Source: an uncultured Oscillibacter sp. (GTDB lineage Bacteria; Bacillota; Clostridia; Oscillospirales; Oscillospiraceae). From it: a stretch of 17,337 bases of DNA. The notes under the pieces were generated by a model, which made no database searches, had not been told where the DNA came from, and worked only from the letters and a program-made list of their open reading frames with translations. Positions 1-6,431 of this stretch are shown here, piece after piece. The position numbers were made by a program, and so were the translations under genes. Location: NCBI GenBank assembly GCA_910586735.1, contig CAJUJW010000051.1, forward strand, positions 1 to 17,337. The letters are read 5' to 3'. Numbering within the stretch: the first letter of the stretch is position 1; each line of letters starts with the position of its first letter.

Positions 1-1275
1 GGGGTCCTTGTCGATCTCCCGGGCGATGATGGCCTTCTGCTGGTTGCCGCCGGACATACTCCGGGCCGCCGTCACGGGGCCCTGGCCGGACCGCACGTCG
101 TACTGCTCGATGAGCCCCACGGCGTACTCCCGGATGGCCTTCCGCTTCAGGAAGCCCGCCGGGGTGACGAAGTGGCTCTCAAAGTACCGCTGGAGCACCA
201 TGTTGTCCTCCAGGGAGTAGTCCAGCACCAGGCCGTGCTTGTGCCGGTCCTCGGGAATGTGGCTCATGCCGGAGGTGCTGCGCTTGCGGATGGGGGTCTT
301 GGTGATGTCCTGGCCCCCCAGGGTCAATGTGCCCTCCTTCAGGGGCTCCAGGCCGGAAATGCCGTAGACCAGCTCCGTCTGGCCGTTTCCGTCGATGCCG
401 GCGATGCAGACGATCTCCCCCCGGCGCACCTGGAAGGACACGTTTTTCACCGCGTTGTTGTTGTGGCGCTTTGAGGCGACGGTCATGCCCCTTACGTCCA
501 GAACGACCTCGCCGGGCTTGGCGGGGACCTTCTCGACGGCAAAGCTCACGTCCCGGCCCACCATCATGCGGCTGAGTTCCGCCGGGTCCGTCTCCGCGAT
601 GTTCACGGTGCCTATGTACTTCCCCTTCCGCAGCACGGAGCAGCGGTTGGCCACGGACATGATCTCATTGAGCTTGTGGGAGATGAAGAGGATGCTCTTC
701 CCCTCGGCGGAGAGATTCCGCATGATCTGCATCAGCTCGTCAATCTCCTGGGGGGTCAGCACGGCGGTGGGCTCGTCGAAGATCAAAATCTCGTTCTCCC
801 GGTAGAGCATCTTCAAGATCTCCGTCCGCTGCTGCATGCCCACGGTGATGTCCTCCACCAGGGCGTCCGGGTCCACCCGGAGGCCGTACTTCTCGGACAG
901 GGCCAGGACCTTCTCCCGGGCCTCCGCCTTCTGGAGGAAGCCGTGCTTGCAGGGCTCCACGCCCATGATGATGTTGTCCAGGACGGTGAAGCACTCCACC
1001 AGCTTGAAGTGCTGGTGGACCATGCCGATCCCCAGGTCGTTGGCGTCGTTGGGGTCCTTGATGGAGACCACCTGGCCGTCCTTTTTGATGACGCCCTCCT
1101 CCGGCTGGTACAGGCCGAAAAGCACGCTCATCAGCGTGGACTTCCCGGCGCCGTTTTCGCCCAGCAGGGCGTGGATCTCTCCCTTTTTCAATTGCAGGGT
1201 GATATTGTCGTTGGCCACGATGCCTGGGAACCGTTTGGTGATATTCAGCATCTCAATGGCGTAGCTCTGTTCCAA
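1..1275 (-). CDS. Nucleoside (BMP-type) ABC importer, double-domain ATPase, 3' end outside window
   Basis: ATP-hydrolysing subunit of an ABC importer, expected to sit on the cytoplasmic face with two permeases that must lie beyond the window. About 425 residues are visible. The first nucleotide-binding domain has Walker A GENGAGKST (39-47), the Q-loop MVHQHFKL, a signature-like VGMQQR and Walker B ILIFDEPTA. The second has the degenerate Walker A GIDGNGQTE and the signature MSGGNQQK close to the window edge. Two fused ATPase domains with a degenerate second P-loop are typical of the RbsA/YufO (NupO) type. The adjacent BMP lipoprotein points to nucleosides, not sugars. I chose TTG at 1275, which lies 8 bases from GGAGG and gives a protein starting MEQSYAIEMLNI as in YufO-like proteins. 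The in-frame GTG at 1281 is only 2 bases from the GGAGG. Family is sure; substrate is inferred. Confidence 0.93.
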   Translation of the reverse strand, partial: MEQSYAIEMLNITKRFPGIVANDNITLQLKKGEIHALLGENGAGKSTLMSVLFGLYQPEEGVIKKDGQVVSIKDPNDANDLGIGMVHQHFKLVECFTVLDNIIMGVEPCKHGFLQKAEAREKVLALSEKYGLRVDPDALVEDITVGMQQRTEILKMLYRENEILIFDEPTAVLTPQEIDELMQIMRNLSAEGKSILFISHKLNEIMSVANRCSVLRKGKYIGTVNIAETDPAELSRMMVGRDVSFAVEKVPAKPGEVVLDVRGMTVASKRHNNNAVKNVSFQVRRGEIVCIAGIDGNGQTELVYGISGLEPLKEGTLTLGGQDITKTPIRKRSTSGMSHIPEDRHKHGLVLDYSLEDNMVLQRYFESHFVTPAGFLKRKAIREYAVGLIEQYDVRSGQGPVTAARSMSGGNQQKAIIAREIDKDP

Positions 1276-1334
1276 TTTCACGACCTCCTTCTTCTCTGTT
1301 TCCCGGAACCTATTACAGAAAATGGTTCGTATAC

Positions 1335-1363
1335 ATTGTACCATATCCCGGCGGAGATTTCAA
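1335..1363 (-). promoter_or_regulatory. Sigma-A promoter for the ABC ATPase gene
   Basis: On the minus strand TTGAAA (1363-1358) is followed by a 17-base spacer and TACAAT (1340-1335). It lies between the lipoprotein's terminator and the ATPase start, so the ATPase and presumed downstream permeases can be transcribed separately. Seen by eye; activity is inferred. Confidence 0.7.
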
Positions 1364-1390
1364 AGCATTTTTTGCAAATTTTACAAAGGG

Positions 1391-1425
1391 CAAAAAACGA
1401 GGACGGGAAATTCCCGTCCTCGTTT
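1391..1425 (-). terminator. Rho-independent terminator after the BMP lipoprotein gene
   Basis: A 15-bp perfect inverted repeat (arms 1395-1409 and 1411-1425, core GAGGACGGG / CCCGTCCTC). On the minus strand it is followed by a run of six T (1397-1392). It sits 17 bases after the lipoprotein stop codon. Since the outer A-U pairs are shared with the T run, the mirror structure could also stop plus-strand transcripts weakly. Confidence 0.9.
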
Positions 1426-1441
1426 CAGACGCAGGGCTTGC

Positions 1442-2638
1442 TTACTTGATGTTGCCCAGGTCGTTGACTTTGATATTGGAGACTTCGGGCATGGCGGAGA
1501 TGTCGTCAGAGACGGTGATTTTCCCGTCAAACATATCCTTCACCAGGGCCTTGTAGTCGTCCTGGGTGAAGCCGTCGCCCCACAGGGTGGTGTCCATGGG
1601 CAGCAGGACATAGTTGGCGGAGGGATCGTCGCCGGAGACCAGGCCCAGGGCCTCGGCCTTGCCGCCGTAGTTGGCAAAGTTGCCCGCAGCCACTTCGTCC
1701 AGCATGTGGTTGACCGTGGCGGCCAGGCCCTTCATGGCGGAGGTCAGGGTCACGTTCTCGCCGTAGGCCGCGTCCAGGCTGAAGCTCTGGTCCACGTCCA
1801 CGCCGATGACCTTGGTTCCGGGGACCTTGGCGGCCGCCTCACCGGCGGAGGTGCAGATGCCGCCGCCGCAGGCGAAGACCACTTCCACGCCCAGGTTCTG
1901 ATACCAGTTGTCGGTGTAAGCGGTGATGTCGGGGTCTCCGAAGAACTGGTTGCCGTAGACATATTCCACCACCACGTCGGTGAGGCCCAGCTCGCCGGCG
2001 GCGGCGTCGATGCCCTGAACATAGCCATAGCCGAAGCGCTGCACGGCGGGGACGGCCATGCCGCCCAGATAGCCCAGGTGCTTGTAGCCCAGCTTCACGG
2101 CGGCGTAGCCGGCCATGTAGCCGCAGAGCTCTTCCTTATAGACGGCGCAGTACACGTTCTCGGGGACCGTTCCGCCCACGTCGCCCTCGCTGACATCCAG
2201 GGCGATGAAGGTGATTTCGGGATAGGTGTCCGCCGTCTGGGTGATGGTCTCGCCGAAGGCGAAGCCCGGCATGACGATGACATTGTAGTCCTCGTCGGCG
2301 GCCTTTTCCACCATGGCCACGCGCTCGGCGGTGGAGTCACCGGCGGGCTTGTAGTAGGTGAAGTCCACGCCGTTGGCCTCGCACCAGGCCTTGCTGGCCT
2401 CGTAGGTGGTCTGGTTAAAGGACTGGTCCGTGATGTCTCCGTAGTCGGTGATCATGGCGACCCGGATGTCGGCCCCGCCCTCGTCTCCGCCGGTGGTATC
2501 GGCGGGGGTGGTGCCGGCGGGCTCCTGCTGGCTTCCGCCGTCGGCGGGAGCGTCGGTCTTGCCGGAATCTCCGCCTCCGCAGGCGGCCAGAGACAGAACC
2601 ATTGCCAAAGTCAGCAGGATCGCAAATAACTTCTTCAT
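1442..2638 (-). CDS. BMP-family nucleoside-binding lipoprotein of an ABC importer
   Basis: Membrane-anchored substrate receptor, 398 aa. It has a lipoprotein signal peptide with lipobox LAAC (lipid-modified Cys20), then a low-complexity Gly/Asp/Thr-rich tether to about residue 52. The Bmp/PnrA/Med fold follows: ITDYGDITDQSFNQ near the start (the D-x-SFNQ ligand-loop motif), MPGFAFGE, QRFGYGYVQG and VIGVDVDQS. These elements are typical of purine-nucleoside receptors such as PnrA and YufN. The length is normal for the family. The start is ATG with a GGAAGGAAGG ribosome site 10 bases away. It has its own promoter upstream and a terminator downstream, followed by the cognate ATPase gene. deoD and deoC upstream support nucleoside transport. 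Family is very likely; the exact ligand (inosine, guanosine, deoxynucleosides) is not readable here. Confidence 0.93.
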   Translation of the reverse strand: MKKLFAILLTLAMVLSLAACGGGDSGKTDAPADGGSQQEPAGTTPADTTGGDEGGADIRVAMITDYGDITDQSFNQTTYEASKAWCEANGVDFTYYKPAGDSTAERVAMVEKAADEDYNVIVMPGFAFGETITQTADTYPEITFIALDVSEGDVGGTVPENVYCAVYKEELCGYMAGYAAVKLGYKHLGYLGGMAVPAVQRFGYGYVQGIDAAAGELGLTDVVVEYVYGNQFFGDPDITAYTDNWYQNLGVEVVFACGGGICTSAGEAAAKVPGTKVIGVDVDQSFSLDAAYGENVTLTSAMKGLAATVNHMLDEVAAGNFANYGGKAEALGLVSGDDPSANYVLLPMDTTLWGDGFTQDDYKALVKDMFDGKITVSDDISAMPEVSNIKVNDLGNIK

Positions 2639-2710
2639 GGGTAATCAACCTTCCTTCCAATATGTTCCTCCGGTCAGAGCCGGAGTTCTCGGCCTCAAAG
2701 GGCCAAGCCC

Positions 2711-2739
2711 ATTATAACAACCCCGTCCAAAAATTTCAA
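2711..2739 (-). promoter_or_regulatory. Strong sigma-A promoter of the BMP lipoprotein gene
   Basis: Minus-strand TTGAAA (2739-2734), 17-base spacer, TATAAT (2716-2711); a near-consensus promoter about 73 bases from the ATG. The resulting leader contains a small hairpin, CTCCGG/CCGGAG (arms 2668-2673 and 2680-2685). The leader is too short and lacks conserved elements for a purine riboswitch. Confidence 0.82.
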
Positions 2740-2791
2740 CTGAATTTGCAAATTGTTTTCCTTTTGGGAAAAACGCCGGAATTCCGTTCCC

Positions 2792-3508
2792 TCACCTCTC
2801 CGCCATTTGGACGGCGGTCTCCAGGGCAATCTCCATCATCTCCGTCAAAGAGCTCTGCCGCTCCGCCGGGGGCAGGGCCTCCTTGGTGACCAGGTTGTCG
2901 GTGACGGTGCAGATGGTCAGGGCCCGCTTCCCCGCCTCGGCGGCGTTCAGGTAGAGCCCCGCCGTCTCCATGTCGATGGCCAGCACCCCCATGGGGGCCC
3001 ATTCCAATCCGCTGCCGTGCTTGTAGTAGAACACGTCGGAGCTGAGGATGTTCCCCACCGGGGGCTCCACGCCCCGTTTCCGGGCCGCCGCCACGGCGGT
3101 CTCCAGCAGGGTAAAGTCCGCGATGGGGGCGAAGACGCCGGGGAGGCGCAGATGCCGGGCAAAGCTGGAGTCCGTACAGGCCCCCTGGGCAATCACCAGG
3201 TCCCGCAGCTTCAATTTCTCGCTGAGGGCCCCGGTGGTGCCCACCCGGATGATGTTCTCCACGCCGTAGAAGTGGAAGAGCTCATGGGAGTAGATGCCGA
3301 TGCTGGGCATGCCCATGCCGGAGGCCATGGCGGACACGGGGACGCCCTTGTAAGTCCCCGTCCAGCCCTGAATGCCCCGGACGTTGTTCACCAGCCGGGG
3401 GCTCTCAAAGAAGGTTTCGGCGATGAATTTGGCCCGAAGGGGGTCGCCGGGCATAAGGACGGTTTTGGCGAAGTCACCCAGGGCGGCCTCGTTGTGCGGG
3501 GTGCCCAT
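2792..3508 (-). CDS. deoD: Purine-nucleoside phosphorylase, DeoD type
   Basis: Cytoplasmic enzyme that splits purine (deoxy)ribonucleosides with phosphate into free base and (deoxy)ribose-1-phosphate. The 238-aa length is normal for the hexameric DeoD class. Recognisable parts are TPHN at the N-terminus (base-side His), MPGDPLRA (phosphate-binding Gly and Arg), VNNVRG (Arg from the neighbouring subunit), RVGTTGAL (phosphate Arg), AIDMETAGLY (ribose-binding Met-Glu) and CTVTDNL with the catalytic Asp, followed by ERQ. The family's usual Ser after RVG is Thr here, a mild change. The ATG lies one base after the deoC TGA, and its GGAGG is inside the deoC 3' end, so translation is coupled. No convincing terminator follows (only a CGGAATTCCG palindrome and five T), so some transcripts may read into the lipoprotein gene. 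Confidence 0.96.
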   Translation of the reverse strand: MGTPHNEAALGDFAKTVLMPGDPLRAKFIAETFFESPRLVNNVRGIQGWTGTYKGVPVSAMASGMGMPSIGIYSHELFHFYGVENIIRVGTTGALSEKLKLRDLVIAQGACTDSSFARHLRLPGVFAPIADFTLLETAVAAARKRGVEPPVGNILSSDVFYYKHGSGLEWAPMGVLAIDMETAGLYLNAAEAGKRALTICTVTDNLVTKEALPPAERQSSLTEMMEIALETAVQMAER

Positions 3509-3509
3509 C

Positions 3510-4166
3510 TCAGCCCTCCATGGCCTTCACGGCCTTGACGATGCGGCTGGTGCCCAGGCGGGAGGCCCCCAGGTTGATGAAGTCCTCCGCGTCCTTCAGG
3601 TCCGCGATGCCCCCGGCGGCCTTGATTTTCACATTGGGGCCCACGTGCTTGGCGAAGAGGGCCACGTCCTCCCGGGTAGCCCCGCCGCCGCCGAAGCCGG
3701 TGGAGGTCTTGATGTAGTCCGCCCCGGAGGCGGTGACGATTTCGCACATTTTGACTTTCTCCTCGTCGGTGAGGAGGCAGCACTCGATGATGACTTTCAG
3801 CAGTTTCCCCTTGCAGGCGGCCTTGACGGCCTTGATTTCCTCCAGGAGCGCGTCCCATTTTTTGTCTTTCACCCAGCCGATGTTGATGACCATGTCCACC
3901 TCTTCCGCCCCGTTTTCCACGGCGTCGGAGGCCATGAAGCACTTGGCCGCCGTGGTGTCGTATCCGTTGGGGAAGCCGATGACCGTGCAGATAGGGAGGC
4001 GGCCCGCCGCGTACTCCGCCGCCTGTTTCACGTGGCTGGCGGGGATGCAGACGCTGGCACATTGGTACTTGATTCCGTCGTCGCAGATGGCCTTGATCTC
4101 CTCCCAGGTCGCCCCCTGGGCCAGGAGGGTGTGGTCGCACTTTCCAAGAATTTCCTTCAGTTCCAT
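3510..4166 (-). CDS. deoC: Deoxyribose-phosphate aldolase
   Basis: Cytoplasmic class I aldolase that cleaves 2-deoxy-D-ribose-5-phosphate into glyceraldehyde-3-phosphate and acetaldehyde, the last step of deoxynucleoside catabolism. It is 218 aa, a TIM barrel of normal length. Catalytic residues can be placed: Asp91 in EEVDMVINIG, Schiff-base Lys153 in YIKTSTGFGGGGAT, and Lys182 in KIKAAGGIADL. The early DHTLL motif is present but continues AQGAT instead of the usual KPEAT. The start ATG has AAAGGAG 10 bases upstream. It is the promoter-proximal gene, overlapping in function with deoD one base downstream. Between them, DeoD and DeoC need a phosphopentomutase to link their products; none is in the window. 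Confidence 0.96.
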   Translation of the reverse strand: MELKEILGKCDHTLLAQGATWEEIKAICDDGIKYQCASVCIPASHVKQAAEYAAGRLPICTVIGFPNGYDTTAAKCFMASDAVENGAEEVDMVINIGWVKDKKWDALLEEIKAVKAACKGKLLKVIIECCLLTDEEKVKMCEIVTASGADYIKTSTGFGGGGATREDVALFAKHVGPNVKIKAAGGIADLKDAEDFINLGASRLGTSRIVKAVKAMEG

Positions 4167-4213
4167 TTCAGCGTTCTCCTTTATATTGATATTATTCCGT
4201 CGTCCGGGGAAAA

Positions 4214-4239
4214 GGTCTGTTGTTTAATTATACCAGACC
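4214..4239. promoter_or_regulatory. Inverted repeat over the deoC promoter, possible operator
   Basis: Arms GGTCTG (4214-4219) and CAGACC (4234-4239), 14 bases apart, spanning the -10 element and the expected transcription start. It could be an operator for a deo-type repressor or a short 5' hairpin. The arms are only 6 bp, so chance occurrence is possible. Confidence 0.35.
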
Positions 4240-4255
4240 CGCCGCCGTCTGTCCA
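4227..4255 (-). promoter_or_regulatory. Sigma-A promoter of deoC-deoD
   Basis: Minus-strand TGGACA (4255-4250), 17-base spacer, TATAAT (4232-4227), about 60 bases upstream of the deoC ATG. A 6-bp inverted repeat overlaps the -10 and likely start site (separate entry). Confidence 0.78.
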
Positions 4256-4275
4256 GGGGGAGGGCCTGTGGGGGA

Positions 4276-4308
4276 ATGGATAATGGATAATTGACAATGG
4301 ACAATGTA
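4276..4308. repeat. Short A/T-rich reiterated element
   Basis: Four slipped copies of a TGGATAAT / TTGACAAT-like heptamer to octamer: ATGGATA, ATGGATAAT, TTGACAA, ATGGACAAT. It contrasts with the GC-rich surroundings. Similar reiterations occur between genes in many clostridial genomes (from memory, not searched). Function unknown. Confidence 0.55.
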
Positions 4309-4345
4309 TAAGTTCTACCGGGAGAAGGGTGGGGCCAGGAGGAAC

Positions 4346-4452
4346 GGGCCGCCGAGGGCGGCGGCCCCTACGGGGTGTTCTACCGATAGGAGCAGGAACC
4401 CAGGGGACAGGCGGCAGATTGCCGCCCCTACAGGCTATTCTGCCGATAGAAG
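4346..4452. repeat. Two-copy 60-base-period hairpin repeat (REP-like)
   Basis: Two diverged copies in direct orientation, roughly 4356-4392 and 4416-4452, exactly 60 bases apart. They share a GCCCCTAC core and a TTCT(A/G)CCGATAG(A/G)AG tail. Each is preceded by a hairpin, GGGCCGCC/GGCGGCCC (4346-4353, 4360-4367) and GGCGGC/GCCGCC (4410-4415, 4421-4426). A partial third tail, TTCTACCG, occurs at 4313-4320. It looks like a REP- or MITE-like intergenic element; no terminal repeats or target duplication were seen. Confidence 0.6.
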
Positions 4453-4594
4453 GCGGTAGGAGAACAAGCCCCGCCAGCGCCAGGGCAGCGGCAGCGGAAA
4501 GAGAAGGAAGTCGATTCGATGACCTCCAATCCCCCCCTGCCCGTCAGGGCGTGTACAGGCCCCCCTTACGGGGGGAAAGAGGCTCCCCTGCCTC

Positions 4595-4623
4595 TTGCAA
4601 AACCCACCCAGCCGTGCTACAAT
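4595..4623 (+). promoter_or_regulatory. Sigma-A promoter of the SLH-protease gene
   Basis: TTGCAA (4595-4600), 17-base spacer, TACAAT (4618-4623) with an extended TG one base upstream of the -10. Predicted start is about 25 bases before the ATG, giving a short leader that contains the ribosome site. Confidence 0.7.
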
Positions 4624-4654
4624 ATGACGAACACTCTAGATGGAGGCACATCCC

Positions 4655-5890
4655 ATGAAAAAAAGAATCCTATCCCTGCTCTGCGTTCTGGTCCTGCTGC
4701 TGGCCGCGGTTCCCGCCGCCTCCGCCCTGGAGGGGGAGGCCCAGCGGGCGGCGGACACCCTCTCGGAGCTTCAGCTTCTGGACTTCGTCCCTGCGGCGGA
4801 CGCCTTCAAGCGTCCCGCGTCCCGCACCTACGCGGTGCAGCTGCTGGCCCGGCTCTACGGGCTCTCCAAGGACGACCTGCCCTCCGGCGCTTACGACTAC
4901 GCCGTGTCCCAGGGCTGGGTCACCGTCACCAGGGCCCAGGGGGACCCCATCCCCGCCGCCGAGTTCTGCGCCGATCTCCTGCGCCAGCTGGGCTACGAGG
5001 GCTTCACCGATGAAAACGCCGACCTCTTCGCCCGCCGGGCCGCCCTCACCACCCGGGACTACGGCGAGACTCTGACCCTGGGAGACCTGTACCAGCTTCT
5101 GCGGGACGCGCTGACCTTCCCCGACACGGAGGGCGTCACCCCCGCCCAGCGCCTGGTGGACAAGGGCCTGTGCACCCAGGAGCAGATTCAGGACCTCTTC
5201 CCCGAAGAGCTGACCGCCCGGCAGATCGCCGACCGGCACATGGCCGCCGTCTTCGAGCTGGATGTCTTCTACACCAAAAAAGCCTATAAAAACAACCGGT
5301 CCAGCAACGGCGGCAGCGCCTTCTTCGTCTCCGCCGACGGACTGGCCGTCACCAACTACCACACCCTGGACGGCGCAGTGGTGGCCACCGCCACCCTGAT
5401 CACCGGGGAGACCTTCCCGGTGGAAAAGGTCCTCTTCTTCGACCCCAGCGCCGACATCGCCCTGATTAGGGTCTCCAGGACCTCCGCGGACGGGAAGACC
5501 GTGGTTCCCTTCTTCTCCTGTCTGGAGCTGGAGGAGGAGCCGGAGGTCCGCCGGGGCGACCGGGTCTATACCCTCAGCGTGCCCCTGAGCATCACCCCGG
5601 CCATCAGCGAGGGCATCGTCAGCTCCACGGACCACATGATTCCCAAGTTCACCCTCCCCTGCATCGTCAACACCGCCGACATCTCCCACGGAAGCAGCGG
5701 CGGGGCCCTGCTGAATGCCTACGGCCACGTGGTGGGCGTCACCTCCGGGGCCTATGAGGCCGGCAACAGCCTGTACATCTCCATCCCCCTGACCCCCGTG
5801 CTGGAGGCCGACTGGGAGGCCGAGGGCCTCACCCTGGAGGAGGTCATCAAGGCCATGAAGGAGATTAAGGAGCAGAAAGCCCAGGGGTGA
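4655..5890 (+). CDS. Secreted SLH-domain trypsin-like serine protease
   Basis: 411 aa. A Sec signal peptide (MKKR, hydrophobic core, likely cut after ASA at 24) is followed by S-layer-homology-like segments (about 32-90, with weaker traces to about 190), which in this family bind cell-wall polymers. A chymotrypsin-fold protease domain follows (about 195-385). The triad is readable: His236 in TNYHTL, Asp267 in DPSADIALIRV, Ser348 in HGSSGGAL. There is no PDZ domain and no transmembrane anchor, so this is not a complete HtrA/DegP. It is probably an exported, wall-associated protease of unknown substrate. The ATG at 4655 was chosen because GGAGG lies 8 bases upstream and it begins the signal peptide; the in-frame ATG at 4640 lacks both. 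It is a single-gene unit with its own promoter; no clear terminator follows. Family is firm, function open. Confidence 0.9.
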   Translation: MKKRILSLLCVLVLLLAAVPAASALEGEAQRAADTLSELQLLDFVPAADAFKRPASRTYAVQLLARLYGLSKDDLPSGAYDYAVSQGWVTVTRAQGDPIPAAEFCADLLRQLGYEGFTDENADLFARRAALTTRDYGETLTLGDLYQLLRDALTFPDTEGVTPAQRLVDKGLCTQEQIQDLFPEELTARQIADRHMAAVFELDVFYTKKAYKNNRSSNGGSAFFVSADGLAVTNYHTLDGAVVATATLITGETFPVEKVLFFDPSADIALIRVSRTSADGKTVVPFFSCLELEEEPEVRRGDRVYTLSVPLSITPAISEGIVSSTDHMIPKFTLPCIVNTADISHGSSGGALLNAYGHVVGVTSGAYEAGNSLYISIPLTPVLEADWEAEGLTLEEVIKAMKEIKEQKAQG

Positions 5891-5945
5891 CTTCCCCTTC
5901 CCGGAGGGCGTCCCGAAATTCCCGGAGAATTTTCTCGAATAGCAC

Positions 5946-5974
5946 TTGAAAACCCGGGAGACTTGTGGTAATAT
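5946..5974 (+). promoter_or_regulatory. Sigma-A promoter of secG
   Basis: TTGAAA (5946-5951), 17-base spacer, TAATAT (5969-5974), in the 141-base gap after the protease gene. Confidence 0.7.
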
Positions 5975-6031
5975 AAAAAGCTGTCAAATATGCTTCACGC
6001 CCCGCGTGATTCAACTTGGAGGTAAACTGCT

Positions 6032-6268
6032 TTGAGCTTGAAAATCGTCATCACCGTTCTCCAGCTCCTCTGCGGGCTGGGCATTATCCTCATCGTGCTG
6101 TTCCAGTCCGGCAAGAGCGCCGGCCTCTCCGGCGCCATCGGCGGCGTGGCCGACTCCTTCCTGGCCAAGAACAAGGCCAAGACCATGGACGCCAAGCTGG
6201 CCCGGGCCACCAAGTGGATCGGCGCCCTGTTCCTGGTCCTGACCCTGGTGCTGCTCATCCTCGGCTGA
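6032..6268 (+). CDS. secG: Preprotein translocase subunit SecG
   Basis: Small membrane protein of the SecYEG channel that assists protein export. It is 78 aa with two hydrophobic helices (about 4-24 and 58-77). The loop motif VLFQSGKSAGLSGAIGG, the hallmark of SecG, lies between them. The start is TTG at 6032, with GGAGG 9 bases upstream. No ATG fits. It is a single-gene unit: its own promoter lies upstream and a strong terminator follows directly. In related bacteria secG is often followed by rnr and smpB; here lexA follows instead. Confidence 0.95.
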   Translation: MSLKIVITVLQLLCGLGIILIVLFQSGKSAGLSGAIGGVADSFLAKNKAKTMDAKLARATKWIGALFLVLTLVLLILG

Positions 6269-6280
6269 GAAAAACGCAGA

Positions 6281-6312
6281 CCGTCCCCCGGAAAACCGGG
6301 GGGCGGTTTTTT
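6281..6312 (+). terminator. Rho-independent terminator of secG
   Basis: An 11-bp stem with one G-U pair (CCGTCCCCCGG, 6281-6291; AAAA loop; CCGGGGGGCGG, 6296-6306) followed by six T. Confidence 0.93.
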
Positions 6313-6337
6313 CCGCGTTCTGCCCTGAAAAAACTTT

Positions 6338-6351
6338 CAAACAAATGTTTG
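6338..6351. promoter_or_regulatory. LexA (SOS) box in front of lexA
   Basis: CAAACAAATGTTTG has dyad arms CAAAC/GTTTG around a 4-base centre. It matches the Gram-positive LexA consensus CGAACRNRYGTTCG at 12 of 14 positions, with two symmetric mismatches. It overlaps the lexA -35, which fits autorepression. Confidence 0.75.
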
Positions 6352-6377
6352 CTTTTCCGGCAGGAGTGTGGTATACT
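6349..6377 (+). promoter_or_regulatory. Sigma-A promoter of lexA
   Basis: TTGCTT (6349-6354), 17-base spacer, TATACT (6372-6377). The -35 shares three bases with the LexA box. Confidence 0.72.
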
Positions 6378-6431
6378 ATAGAAAACTGCCGTGTACATTC
6401 GTCTCCCTGCGGCGCACAGGAGGTCTCACTT

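Larger units (their letters stand above)
4256..4617. other. Gene-free region with hairpins and degenerate repeats
   Basis: About 360 bases between the divergent deoC and protease promoters. I find no credible gene. Contents in order: an A/T-rich stretch of overlapping GGATAAT/GACAAT units (about 4276-4308); a two-copy 60-base-period repeat (4346-4452); a less ordered GC-rich stretch (4453-4530); and three small hairpins at about 4548-4595 just before the protease promoter (GCCC/GGGC, CCCCCC/GGGGGG, AGAGGC/GCCTCT). This composition is typical of an intergenic repeat dump, not of coding DNA. Confidence 0.7.

Noticed and set aside
1322..2629. A 435-codon plus-strand open frame opposite the BMP lipoprotein
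   Set aside because: It is a shadow frame over a well-defined lipoprotein gene that has its own promoter and terminator.
2640..2710. Purine riboswitch in the leader of the nucleoside-binding lipoprotein
   Set aside because: The leader is about 65 bases with one 6-bp hairpin. It lacks the three-way junction and conserved loop sequences of the purine aptamer.
4374..4450. CCGATAG / GCCGATAG in the intergenic repeats as sigma-28 -10 elements
   Set aside because: No TAAA-type -35 lies at the right distance and no motility gene follows. The match is part of the repeat tail.
4346..4452. CRISPR array
   Set aside because: Only two imperfect copies with hairpins inside the repeat, no unique spacers of constant length and no cas genes.
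4256..4617. Mobile element between deoC and the protease gene
   Set aside because: No transposase, no long terminal inverted repeats and no target-site duplication were visible, only short hairpins and degenerate repeats.
6345..6431. N-terminal extension of LexA from the upstream in-frame ATG
   Set aside because: That ATG lies in the LexA box and upstream of the -10, so it would not be transcribed from the lexA promoter. ATG 6432 has an ideal AGGAGG and gives the standard LexA N-terminus.
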